Source: Planomicrobium stackebrandtii (GTDB lineage Bacteria; Bacillota; Bacilli; Bacillales_A; Planococcaceae). From it: DNA of 64,000 nucleotides. The position numbers and the translations under genes were made by a program. A model generated the notes under the pieces. The model was not told the origin of the DNA, did not search any database, and saw only the letters and a program-made list of their open reading frames with translations. The stretch covers positions 124,001 to 188,000 of the forward strand of contig NZ_JAUSWB010000007.1 in the NCBI RefSeq assembly GCF_030814955.1, given 5' to 3'. Shown in pieces: positions 10,486 to 18,611 of the stretch. How positions within the stretch are numbered: position 1 is the stretch's first letter; the number at the start of each line of letters is the position of its first letter.

Positions 10486-11292
10486 ATGAATTCACTCCGC
10501 TTGTTCATTGTCTCCGATTCCGTCGGAGAAACAGGGGAACTGGTCGCAAAAGCGGCTATCAGCCAATACTTGAATGCAGATCAAAATGCAGTCCTCAAAC
10601 GGTTTCCGTATATCGACTCAATCGATCACCTGCAGGAAATCGTCAAATTGGCTGTCGCGCAGAAAGCTTTTATCGTCTATACCTTAGTTTCCCAGGAACT
10701 GCGGGACTATATGCAGTCTGAAACAAAAAAATTCTACGTTACAGCGGTTGATTTGATGGGGCCGCTGCTGGACGCGCTGGAAAAAGAGCTGGATGCTCCA
10801 CCGCTGCAGGAAGCAGGTTTGGTCCGCAAACTGGACGATGATTATTTTAAAAAAGTAGAAGCGATTGAATTTGCCGTCAAATACGACGACGGACGGGATC
10901 CGCGCGGCATTTTAATGGCCGACATTGTCCTGGTCGGAATTTCAAGAACGTCGAAAACACCGCTGTCTCAATACTTGGCGCATAAGCGGCTGAAAGTCGC
11001 CAACGTTCCACTTGTGCCTGAAGTGGACCCGCCGGACGAACTGTATCATGTGGATCCAAACAAATGTTTTGGCCTGGTGATCTCGCCGGATAAACTGAAT
11101 AACATCCGCAAAGAACGGTTGATTGCCCTCGGCTTGAACGATGATGCCAATTATGCGAAAATCGACCGCATTCACGAGGAAATCAGCCACTTCCATAAAG
11201 TAGTGGACCGCATTGGCTGCGAGATTGTTGATGTGACAAATCGGGCAGTTGAAGAAACCGCTAACCTGATCTTAAGCAAACTTCAAAAATAA
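10486..11292 (+). CDS. ppsR: Pyruvate phosphate dikinase/PEP synthase regulatory protein
   Basis: This 268-residue protein starts at ATG 10486 behind GTGAGGTG. The family signature is clear: N-terminal [19 protein letters not shown], the P-loop-like [17 protein letters not shown] (about 148-164), and [12 protein letters not shown]. These DUF299 proteins are bifunctional kinase/pyrophosphorylases that switch PPDK or PEP synthase off and on by phosphorylating a threonine. In B. subtilis the homologue YqfL sits next to ccpN and modulates CcpN-dependent repression. No PPDK gene is in the window, so the local partner appears to be CcpN-controlled carbon metabolism. Confidence 0.94.
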   Translation: MNSLRLFIVSDSVGETGELVAKAAISQYLNADQNAVLKRFPYIDSIDHLQEIVKLAVAQKAFIVYTLVSQELRDYMQSETKKFYVTAVDLMGPLLDALEKELDAPPLQEAGLVRKLDDDYFKKVEAIEFAVKYDDGRDPRGILMADIVLVGISRTSKTPLSQYLAHKRLKVANVPLVPEVDPPDELYHVDPNKCFGLVISPDKLNNIRKERLIALGLNDDANYAKIDRIHEEISHFHKVVDRIGCEIVDVTNRAVEETANLILSKLQK

Positions 11293-11298
11293 ATTCAG

Positions 11299-11331
11299 GA
11301 AAACCCCCTGCGTGGGCGGTTTTTCTTTCTT
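11299..11331 (+). terminator. Terminator after ppsR
   Basis: An AAAACC-CCC / GGG-C-GGTTTT stem (one bulge) around TGCGT is followed by TTTTTCTTTC. The remaining 160 bp before dnaG are AT-rich and contain a TATAAT at 11360-11365 with only a weak -35. Confidence 0.75.
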
Positions 11332-11489
11332 TTTGGTAGATTTTTTGATATAAACGTTTTATAATGAAGAATTGTGGCTAAAGCTTACTATTGGATAAAA
11401 TAGTTTGCTTTATCTTTTTGTCGAAAAATGAAGGATTTTGTCTTTCAATCACGAATAAAGTAAGTTAAGCAAACAAAGATGGTGAGAAA

Positions 11490-13289
11490 ATGTCCAATCG
11501 AGTTCCTGAAGAAGTGATTGAAAAGATCCGTTCCAGCACAGATATTGTGGATGTCGTCGGTGAGTATGTCCAGTTAACAAAAAGGGGCCGCAATTGGTTC
11601 GGCCTTTGCCCTTTCCACGGAGAAAGCACACCATCTTTTTCTGTCACTGCCGACAAGCAGATTTTTCATTGCTTTGGCTGTGGAGCTGGTGGCAATGTCA
11701 TCACGTTTTTGATGGATATTGAAAACTTAACGTTTCAGGAAGCCTTGTCGAGATTGGGAAACCGTTCAGGCATTGAGATCGATATACAGAGCCCTGCCGA
11801 ATCCGGTCCAGTGCAATCAAAAAGCGATCATCAACTGATTCTGATGCACGAATTTGCTGCGGATATGTACCACCATATTCTACTGAATACAGAAGAAGGC
11901 CAAGTGGCATTGGACTATTTGGAAAATAGGGGCTTTACACGGGAAATGATCGAAAAAAATAAAATTGGCTGGTCACTCCCCGAATGGAATTACATGGCTT
12001 CTGCGCTCAAGCGAAAAGGCTTTAGCGAAGAAGAGCTGGAATCGAGCGGATTGGCGATTCCCCGTGAGCAGTCAAGTGGTTATTTTGATCGATTCCGCGG
12101 TAGAATCATGTTTCCAATCATGAACGAAAACGGCAAAGTCATTGCCTTTTCAGGAAGGGTCCTTGAGCACACCAAACAGGAAGCCAAATATATGAACAGC
12201 CCGGAATCTCCGATTTTCCAAAAAAGCCAAGTGCTTTATAATGTGCATCATGCCAGAAGCGCCATACGCAAAAATCGGAAAATCATTTTGTTTGAAGGGT
12301 TTATGGATGTTATCGCAGCGGGTAAAGCAGGAGTTGACAATGCTTTAGCAACTATGGGCACATCACTCACTTCCCAGCACATTCGGCAAATGAAGCGCTT
12401 TGCCCAAGAAGTGGTGATTTGTTTTGACGGTGATGATGCAGGCTGGGAAGCTGCCAAAAGAGCAGCCATTTCCTTGAACGAAGATAATTTCAAAGTGGAA
12501 GTAGCTGTTTTGCCAGGCAAAATGGACCCGGATGATTATGTCCGGGAAAACGGAGCTGCAGCTTTCAAAGAGCAGATAATCGGCAAGCCGCACGCTTTTA
12601 TAGCATTTGCAATGATGCATGCCCGCAGGCACAAGAATTTCCAGTACGAAAACGATCTGCTCCAGTATATCCAGGAAGTGCTGCAACTATTAGCCGGTAG
12701 ATCCTCGCCCTTAGAGCGGGATTTATATATAAAGCAATTATCAGAGGAAACCGGATTATCTCAAGAAGCGATCCTACAGCATTATCGGAAATTGGAAAAT
12801 AAGACGATTGAACGAAACCGACCCGAAGCACCTGCAGTGAAGGCGATAAAAAAAGAGCCGAAACGAATCACTTCACTGCACCGGGCGGAACGGATGCTGC
12901 TGGCACATGCACTGGCAGACCCATCCGTTATGGATAAGTTGGCAGGCGAAGACAGCGGCATTCCGTTTGTCAGTGAGGAATTCCAGGCGCTGTATGTTCA
13001 GTTGCTCGGTTTCTATGAAGAATGGGACAAAGCTGATTTTCATAAATTTCTGGAAACCCTGCAAGACGCTGAACTCCGCAAGCTTGTCATGGAAACGGCA
13101 TTGTCCGAACGCGATCCCGAACATGCAGATGAAGAAATTTCCGATTGTTTAAAGCATCTGCAAAAACACCGGATCGAACAACAAATCAATCTAAAAATCC
13201 AGCAATCAAAAGAAGCGGAAAAACAGCATGACTTAAAGCGCGCTTTGCTTCTTGCACAAGAAGTGATTGCTTTACGAAAATCATTGTAA
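11490..13289 (+). CDS. dnaG: DNA primase
   Basis: This 599-residue primase starts at ATG 11490. The N-terminal CHC2 zinc ribbon is seen in LCPFHGESTPSF and FHCFGCGAGGN (about residues 40-66). The TOPRIM core holds ILFEGFMDVIAAGKAG (about 264-280) and VICFDGDDAGWEAA. The C-terminal helicase-interacting domain covers roughly 450-599. It synthesises RNA primers at the replication fork and binds DnaB-family helicase. It lies 33 bp upstream of sigA in the conserved macromolecular synthesis arrangement (without rpsU). Complete, normal length. Confidence 0.98.
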   Translation: MSNRVPEEVIEKIRSSTDIVDVVGEYVQLTKRGRNWFGLCPFHGESTPSFSVTADKQIFHCFGCGAGGNVITFLMDIENLTFQEALSRLGNRSGIEIDIQSPAESGPVQSKSDHQLILMHEFAADMYHHILLNTEEGQVALDYLENRGFTREMIEKNKIGWSLPEWNYMASALKRKGFSEEELESSGLAIPREQSSGYFDRFRGRIMFPIMNENGKVIAFSGRVLEHTKQEAKYMNSPESPIFQKSQVLYNVHHARSAIRKNRKIILFEGFMDVIAAGKAGVDNALATMGTSLTSQHIRQMKRFAQEVVICFDGDDAGWEAAKRAAISLNEDNFKVEVAVLPGKMDPDDYVRENGAAAFKEQIIGKPHAFIAFAMMHARRHKNFQYENDLLQYIQEVLQLLAGRSSPLERDLYIKQLSEETGLSQEAILQHYRKLENKTIERNRPEAPAVKAIKKEPKRITSLHRAERMLLAHALADPSVMDKLAGEDSGIPFVSEEFQALYVQLLGFYEEWDKADFHKFLETLQDAELRKLVMETALSERDPEHADEEISDCLKHLQKHRIEQQINLKIQQSKEAEKQHDLKRALLLAQEVIALRKSL

Positions 13290-13322
13290 GTTAATTCCGG
13301 TTTTTTTAAAGGAGGAAGTCAC

Positions 13323-14477
13323 ATGGCCGAGAAATCTGAACGCCAAACTGAAGTTGAAGCAAGCAATGTACCATTGACTACTGAAGGTCCGGAAGCAACT
13401 GTCGAAGAAGCGAAAAAACAGCTGATCGAAACAGGTAAAAAAACCGGAGAGCTCAATTACGAACAAATTGCTGACAAATTAGCGGTTTTCGAAATGGAAT
13501 CCGATGCAGTAGAAGAGTTTATCGACCAATTGGAAGGCCACGGCATCGAATTGGAGCGGAAATCCGACGATGAGGAACATTTGGACCGTTTGATGAAACC
13601 GACCGAAGATAAATTCGATTTGAATGATTTAAGCGTACCGCCGGGCGTCAAAATCAATGACCCGGTCCGCATGTACCTGAAAGAAATCGGACGCGTCGAC
13701 TTGCTGAAAGCGGAAGAAGAAGTCCGTTTGGCAAAATTGATTGAACAAGGCGATGAAGAAGCGAAAAAACGCCTGGCCGAGGCAAACTTGCGGCTGGTTG
13801 TCAGTATTGCCAAACGCTATGTCGGCCGCGGCATGCTCTTCCTGGATTTGATCCAGGAAGGCAATATGGGCTTGATCAAAGCAGTTGAAAAGTTCGATTA
13901 CTCTAAAGGATTCAAGTTCAGCACTTATGCAACCTGGTGGATTCGCCAAGCCATCACGCGCGCCATCGCTGACCAGGCGCGGACAATCCGTATCCCGGTT
14001 CATATGGTTGAAACCATCAATAAATTGATCCGTGTGCAGCGCCAATTGCTTCAGGACCTCGGCCGTGAACCTTCTCCGGAAGAAATCGGAGAGGAAATGG
14101 ACTTGCTGCCGGAAAAAGTGCGTGAAATCCTGAAAATCGCTCAAGAGCCGGTTTCATTGGAAACTCCAATCGGCGAAGAAGACGATTCCCATCTAGGCGA
14201 CTTTATCGAGGATTCAGATGCGCAATCGCCATCTGACCACGCTGCTTACGAATTGTTGAAAGAACAATTGGAAGATGTGTTGGATACTTTGACAGATCGT
14301 GAAGAAAACGTGCTACGTCTTCGTTTCGGCTTGGACGATGGCCGTACGCGGACGTTGGAAGAAGTCGGGAAAGTATTTGGGGTCACGCGTGAGCGGATTC
14401 GCCAAATTGAAGCGAAAGCTTTGCGCAAACTGCGCCACCCTTCACGCAGCAAACGCTTGAAAGATTTTCTTGAATAA
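13323..14477 (+). CDS. sigA: Primary sigma factor SigA (RpoD)
   Basis: This 384-residue factor starts at ATG 13323 behind AAAGGAGG. Region 1.1 is at the N-terminus and region 1.2 is in [16 protein letters not shown]. Region 2 includes [15 protein letters not shown] and [17 protein letters not shown]. Region 3 starts [11 protein letters not shown]. Region 4 has [17 protein letters not shown], with the C-terminus SKRLKDFLE. It directs RNA polymerase to housekeeping TTGACA/TATAAT promoters, in agreement with those visible in this window. A strong terminator follows, so cccA and the acyl-CoA dehydrogenase are separately transcribed. Confidence 0.99.
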   Translation: MAEKSERQTEVEASNVPLTTEGPEATVEEAKKQLIETGKKTGELNYEQIADKLAVFEMESDAVEEFIDQLEGHGIELERKSDDEEHLDRLMKPTEDKFDLNDLSVPPGVKINDPVRMYLKEIGRVDLLKAEEEVRLAKLIEQGDEEAKKRLAEANLRLVVSIAKRYVGRGMLFLDLIQEGNMGLIKAVEKFDYSKGFKFSTYATWWIRQAITRAIADQARTIRIPVHMVETINKLIRVQRQLLQDLGREPSPEEIGEEMDLLPEKVREILKIAQEPVSLETPIGEEDDSHLGDFIEDSDAQSPSDHAAYELLKEQLEDVLDTLTDREENVLRLRFGLDDGRTRTLEEVGKVFGVTRERIRQIEAKALRKLRHPSRSKRLKDFLE

Positions 14478-14488
14478 GACTACTCATC

Positions 14489-14526
14489 AAGCCGCTTTCC
14501 GGATTTTCTGGAAAGCGGCTTTTTTA
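14489..14526 (+). terminator. Terminator after sigA
   Basis: A stem AAGCCGCTTTCC / GGAAAGCGGCTT with a 9-nt loop is followed by TTTTTA, 12 bp after the sigA stop. Confidence 0.93.
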
Positions 14527-14554
14527 TGCGGTTAAAAGGAATTCGGGTTAAAGC

Positions 14555-14584
14555 TTGAGTTTGACTTAATTTTCCCTATATAAT
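14555..14584 (+). promoter_or_regulatory. Sigma-A promoter of the acyl-CoA dehydrogenase gene
   Basis: TTGAGT (14555-14560) and TATAAT (14579-14584) are 18 bp apart, 41 bp upstream of ATG 14626. A second TTGACT at 14561 is too close to this -10 to be its partner. Confidence 0.7.
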
Positions 14585-14625
14585 GAAAAGTGTAAGCGTA
14601 TTCATTAAAAAGGGGATGTACACAA

Positions 14626-15765
14626 ATGGATTTCGATTTGACACAAGAACAGCAGATGATCAAAAAGACCATGAAAGAATTTGCCGACAAGGTGGTGGCA
14701 CCTGGTGCCATTGACCGAGACCGCTCGAAAGAATTTCCGACTGAAATCTTCAAACAGCTGTCCAACATGGGGATGATGGGCTTGCCATTTGATGAAAAAT
14801 ACGGCGGTGCCGGAGCAGACACCACCAGTTTTGCGATCGTGACAGAAGAGTTGAGCCGTGCCTGTGCGTCCACAGGAATCACATATTCTGCACATATTTC
14901 TCTTGGCGGCGCGCCGCTGAATTTGTTTGGAACAGAAGAACAGAAAGAAAAATACTTGACGCCGATTTGCACCGGCGATTCGTTTGGTGCTTTCGGATTG
15001 ACAGAACCCAATGCAGGTTCGGATGCCGGAGGCACTGAAACCCGTGCGGTTGAAGATGGCGACGACTGGGTCATCAACGGCTCAAAAGTTTATATCACCA
15101 ACGCCAGCCATGCCAAGCATTTGGCGATTACGGCCATTACCGGGATGAACAACGGCAAAAAAGAAATCAGTGCTATCATCGTGCCGACCGATGCTGAAGG
15201 TTTCACCATCATTGATAACTATGAAAAAATGGGGCTGCATTCTTCCAATACGACGGAATTGGTTCTTGAAAATGTAAGGGTACCAAAGGAAAACCTGCTA
15301 GGCGTCCGTGGAGAAGGCTTTAAACAGTTCCTGGTGACATTGGACGGCGGACGAATCGGCATTGCAGCTATGGCTGTAGGCATTGCCCAGGCGGCATTTA
15401 ACAAAGCCCTGGCTTATTCCAAAGAACGCAAACAGTTTGGCAAGCCATTGTCCGAATTCCAGATCACCCAGTTTAAGCTGGCCGATATGGCGATGAAAAT
15501 TGAACTGGCCCGCAACATGGTCTATAAAGCAGCTTGGCTGAAGGACCAGGGAAGGCCGTTTACAAAAGAAGCTTCTATGGCCAAGTTATATGCTTCCGAG
15601 ATTTCCATGGAAGTGGCCGATGAAGCGATCCAGATTCACGGGGGCTACGGCTACATGAAGGAATACGAAGTTGAACGCTATATGCGCGATGCGAAATTAC
15701 TGGAAATCGGTGAAGGCACTTCCGAAATTCAACGCATGGTTATAGCACGCCAAATCGGCTGCTAA
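14626..15765 (+). CDS. Acyl-CoA dehydrogenase (short/branched-chain type)
   Basis: This 379-residue flavoenzyme starts at ATG 14626 behind AAAAGGGGATG. It has the usual three parts: an N-terminal helical domain, a middle beta domain with GAFGLTEPNAGSDAGG (FAD/substrate signature), and a C-terminal helical domain ending EIGEGTSEIQRMVIARQI, in which the Glu of GEGTSE is the likely catalytic base. It would oxidise a short-chain acyl-CoA and pass electrons to ETF. The exact substrate (butyryl or branched chain) cannot be read from the sequence. It stands alone between sigA and cccA, a place with no such gene in B. subtilis as I recall it, and has its own promoter and terminator. Confidence 0.95.
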   Translation: MDFDLTQEQQMIKKTMKEFADKVVAPGAIDRDRSKEFPTEIFKQLSNMGMMGLPFDEKYGGAGADTTSFAIVTEELSRACASTGITYSAHISLGGAPLNLFGTEEQKEKYLTPICTGDSFGAFGLTEPNAGSDAGGTETRAVEDGDDWVINGSKVYITNASHAKHLAITAITGMNNGKKEISAIIVPTDAEGFTIIDNYEKMGLHSSNTTELVLENVRVPKENLLGVRGEGFKQFLVTLDGGRIGIAAMAVGIAQAAFNKALAYSKERKQFGKPLSEFQITQFKLADMAMKIELARNMVYKAAWLKDQGRPFTKEASMAKLYASEISMEVADEAIQIHGGYGYMKEYEVERYMRDAKLLEIGEGTSEIQRMVIARQIGC

Positions 15766-15779
15766 AGAAACCATAGGCG

Positions 15780-15803
15780 GCCCTGCAAACTGCAGGGTTT
15801 TTC
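15780..15803 (+). terminator. Terminator after the acyl-CoA dehydrogenase
   Basis: The stem GCCCTGCA / TGCAGGG is followed by TTTTTC. The rest of the gap to cccA (to 16031) is AT-rich; TTAAGA (15940-15945) and TAATAC (15962-15967), 16 bp apart, are a possible promoter. Confidence 0.8.
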
Positions 15804-16031
15804 TGATAGCGAACAATTTTCTATCCAAAAAGATTTTGTGAAATAAGTTTTATGGGGAATGATAGAGGGAACTTGACTATAGCTAGACCTAATGACAATT
15901 AAATTACCGTTTTTGTCACAAACAAGGAAAAGTTATCTGTTAAGACTTTTCGTTTCATGGATAATACAGTACAATAATGAATGATACGAATAATATCATC
16001 TAGCAGAACTTAGTAGAGGGAGGGTTAACGG

Positions 16032-16430
16032 ATGCAAAAAAATGCAATTGTACCTTATATCTTAATCATGGCGTTCGGTATTGGTCTAATTTTCTTCTTA
16101 TCAGTACAAGGAGTTAGTGACGAAGCTGAAATCGCAGAAGAACAAGCAGCAGAAGAAGAAGGCGGCGGAGAAGAAGCGGCTGAAGGTGAAGAAGGCGGAG
16201 AAGAAGCAGCAGCTGGTGATTTCGATCCTGAAGCACATGCACAGGCAAACTGTATTTCTTGCCACGGTTCAAGCTATGAAGGCGGAGTCGGTCCATCTTT
16301 GATTGGCACTGAGCTTCCACAAGAGGACATTGAAGACGTTTTGATCAACGGTAAAGGCACTATGCCAGGCGGGCTTGTTCCAGAAGAGAACGTAGCAGCA
16401 ATGGCTGAGTGGGTACTATCACTCGAATAG
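16032..16430 (+). CDS. cccA: Membrane-anchored cytochrome c-550 CccA
   Basis: This 132-residue protein starts at ATG 16032 behind GAGGGAGGG. Residues 6-26 are one membrane helix (IVPYILIMAFGIGLIFFLSV). A linker of about 35 residues made almost only of Glu, Ala and Gly follows, then a small class I cytochrome c domain with heme-attachment CISCH and a distal Met in TMPGGLVPEENV. It carries electrons on the outer membrane face. B. subtilis cccA occupies the same place, between sigA and trmK. The linker is much more acidic than I recall for the B. subtilis protein. Confidence 0.95.
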   Translation: MQKNAIVPYILIMAFGIGLIFFLSVQGVSDEAEIAEEQAAEEEGGGEEAAEGEEGGEEAAAGDFDPEAHAQANCISCHGSSYEGGVGPSLIGTELPQEDIEDVLINGKGTMPGGLVPEENVAAMAEWVLSLE

Positions 16431-16436
16431 CATCTA

Positions 16437-16473
16437 AAAAACCCTTAGTTCTTCTGGAGCTAAGGGTTTTTCT
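16437..16473 (+). terminator. Terminator after cccA
   Basis: The stem AAACCCTTAG / CTAAGGGTTT has flanking A and T tracts and an 11-nt loop, directly after the cccA stop. Confidence 0.9.
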
Positions 16474-16493
16474 GTCAAATTAGGAGGATCCGA

Positions 16494-17207
16494 ATGAATG
16501 CTCAACAATTATCACATCGGCTGACAAGAGTCGCTCATCACGTGCCTAAAGGCGCGGTTGTAGCAGATATTGGCAGTGACCACGCATATTTGCCGTGTTA
16601 TCTCGTATTAAATGGCGTAGTGGATAAAGCTGTCGCGGGGGAAGTTGTTATAGGCCCTTTTGAATCGGCCCGAAAACAGGTTCTGCAGGAAGGGTTGGCC
16701 GGAAAAATCCATGTCCGCCTTGCCAGCGGACTTGATGCCATCCACCCTGAAGACCATATAACGGCAATTACGATAGCAGGCATGGGTGGCCCGTTGATTT
16801 GTTCTATTTTAGAGCAGGGCAAAGAACAGTTGGCTGGAGTGGAACGGTTGATTTTGCAGCCGAATGTCCATTCCAAATCCATCCGTGATTGGGCAGCCGC
16901 AAACAACTGGACCATCACCGAGGAAGAAATTTTAAAGGAAAATGAAAAAATCTACGAAATTTTGGTGCTTGAAAAAGCCCAATCTCCCGTCTTGTGGACA
17001 CAGCGGCAATTATTGATGGGCCCTAAGCTGCTGAAAGATCAAACACCGATTTTTCAGGAAAAATGGCGGCGTGAAAGCGATCAATGGAAAAGGATTGTCG
17101 CTTCAATGGAATCCACTGCCCAAACAGAAGAAATCATTGAAAAAAAACAGGAACTTGTTGAAAAAATACAGTTAGTAGAAGAGGTGCTGCAGCATGAAAA
17201 TTCCTAA
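16494..17207 (+). CDS. trmK: tRNA (adenine(22)-N1)-methyltransferase TrmK
   Basis: This 237-residue SAM-dependent enzyme starts at ATG 16494 behind TAGGAGG. Motif I is VVADIGSDHAYLPCYL (about 22-37); the catalytic-region motif ITIAGMGGPLI (about 88-98) is family-specific. The C-terminal quarter is a charged coiled coil (AQTEEIIEKKQELVEKIQLV). It methylates N1 of A22 in tRNA and corresponds to B. subtilis YqfN. It overlaps yqfO by 14 bp, so the two are one operon. Confidence 0.95.
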   Translation: MNAQQLSHRLTRVAHHVPKGAVVADIGSDHAYLPCYLVLNGVVDKAVAGEVVIGPFESARKQVLQEGLAGKIHVRLASGLDAIHPEDHITAITIAGMGGPLICSILEQGKEQLAGVERLILQPNVHSKSIRDWAAANNWTITEEEILKENEKIYEILVLEKAQSPVLWTQRQLLMGPKLLKDQTPIFQEKWRRESDQWKRIVASMESTAQTEEIIEKKQELVEKIQLVEEVLQHENS

Positions 17208-18306
17208 TGGCCAGGAAATTATCTCGCAGTTCGAGAAATGGTCGCCAAAATATTTGGCGATGGAAGGCGATCCGATCGGTTTGCATGTAGGCACATTGAA
17301 TAAAAAAATCGATCGGGTCCTCGTTACCCTGGACGTCAATGAAGAAGTGGTTGACGAAGCGATAACCAAAGGCGCGGGATTGATCATTGCACATCATCCG
17401 CCGATTTTCCGTCCCTTGAAAAATCTGCAAACGGATTTTCCGCAGGGAAGTTTGATGGAAAAGCTGATTAAATCTGATATTGCTGTCTATGCTGCGCACA
17501 CCAATTTGGATGTGGCAAGAGGCGGGGTCAACGATTTGTTGGCAGATGCACTCGGAATAAAGAATACCAGTGTGCTGGTTCCGACTTATGAAGCGGAACT
17601 GGTGAAAATCGCTGTATTTGTTCCAGAAAGTCATGAAGATGCAATCCGGGAAGCATTTGGCAAAGCTGGAGCCGGTGCCATCGGTGATTACGAATATTGC
17701 AGTTATACGTTGTCGGGCACCGGTCGTTTCCAGCCAACAGATGAGGCCGACCCATATATCGGCAAAGCTGGAAAAATGGAAGTGACGGCCGAATCGAAAG
17801 TGGAAGTGGTCGTCCGCAAAAGTGAAAAAGACCGTGTCATCAAAGCGATGCTTGCGGCACATCCATATGAAGAAGTGGCATATGACGTTTTTACATTGGA
17901 AAACAAAGAAGTTGCGATGGGGTTGGGCCGTGTCGGAACGCTTGAAACTCCGATGACATTAGAGGAATTCGCAGCTTGGGCAAAACAGCAGCTCGATGTT
18001 CCCGCTCTTCGTCTAGTCGGTGATCCGAATGCCATCATTAAAAAAGTAGCTGTTCTTGGCGGCGATGGCAATAAATACATCCAGCAGGCAAAACGCGCCG
18101 GCGCAGATGTCTATGTAACAGGCGATATGTATTTTCACGTTGCACAGGATGCGCAGGCGATAGGGCTCAATATTATCGATCCAGGGCATCATGTAGAAAA
18201 AGTGATGATCCAGGGCGTCGTGGACCATATGTCGAAGCAGCAGCCAAACTGGCAATGTGAATTTTTGCCGTCAAAAACCAATACAGAACCTTTCCGGTTC
18301 GTTTAA
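17194..18306 (+). CDS. yqfO: Nif3-like dinuclear metal centre protein (YqfO family)
   Basis: This 370-residue protein starts at ATG 17194 inside the end of trmK with GAGGTGCTGC ahead. The Nif3 metal site residues are visible in IIAHHPPIFRP and AAHTNLDVARGGVNDLL at the N-terminal half, and HVEKVMIQG at the C-terminal half. Between them (about residues 130-230) is an inserted PII/CutA-like domain (KIAVFVPESHEDAIREAFGK, HPYEEVAYDVF). This three-part layout is typical of YqfO. Proteins of this family have been annotated as GTP cyclohydrolase type 2 homologues, but their physiological role is not settled. Coupling with trmK is conserved in Bacillales. Confidence 0.94.
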   Translation: MKIPNGQEIISQFEKWSPKYLAMEGDPIGLHVGTLNKKIDRVLVTLDVNEEVVDEAITKGAGLIIAHHPPIFRPLKNLQTDFPQGSLMEKLIKSDIAVYAAHTNLDVARGGVNDLLADALGIKNTSVLVPTYEAELVKIAVFVPESHEDAIREAFGKAGAGAIGDYEYCSYTLSGTGRFQPTDEADPYIGKAGKMEVTAESKVEVVVRKSEKDRVIKAMLAAHPYEEVAYDVFTLENKEVAMGLGRVGTLETPMTLEEFAAWAKQQLDVPALRLVGDPNAIIKKVAVLGGDGNKYIQQAKRAGADVYVTGDMYFHVAQDAQAIGLNIIDPGHHVEKVMIQGVVDHMSKQQPNWQCEFLPSKTNTEPFRFV

Positions 18307-18307
18307 G

Positions 18308-18340
18308 AAGAAGAGGCCTCGGCCTCTTCTTTTTGTTTTA
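18308..18340 (+). terminator. Terminator after yqfO; AT-rich gap follows
   Basis: The stem AAGAAGAGGC / GCCTCTTCTT has a CTCG loop and is followed by TTTTG. From 18341 to about 18540 the sequence is strongly AT-rich and I see no gene; a promoter-like region follows at 18546-18587. Confidence 0.88.
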
Positions 18341-18545
18341 CTTATGATTTTTAATGAAAATATATAAAAATTAGTAGCAAAGTTACAGTTTTAAATGTTA
18401 AAATTAAGGAAATAAGACTATTTTTAGCATCATGAATGGAAAGCCAATTAATGAAGATGGAGAAGCAGGAAGTGATTATTGAATAGTGGACTAAAGAGAT
18501 TCGGGAAAAAAAGAATTGAAAAAACAATCGATGGTTTATTCAAGG

Positions 18546-18587
18546 TGTCAAAAGAATTTGACAAGAAGTATTTGCAGCATCTATCAA
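18546..18587 (+). promoter_or_regulatory. Candidate promoter and operator of the TPP enzyme gene
   Basis: A perfect inverted repeat TGTCAAA-AGAA-TTTGACA (18546-18563) overlaps a consensus -35 TTGACA (18558-18563). TATCAA at 18582-18587, 18 bp further, is a fair -10. Transcription would then start about 18 bp before ATG 18612. The repeat could be a repressor operator; no regulator is adjacent. Confidence 0.5.
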
Positions 18588-18611
18588 TATTTATGGAGAG
18601 TGGGTATTAGG

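Noticed and set aside
18516-18611. N-terminal extension of the TPP enzyme from ATG 18516
   Set aside because: The extra 32 residues do not fit the family and lie across the TTGACA promoter and inverted repeat.
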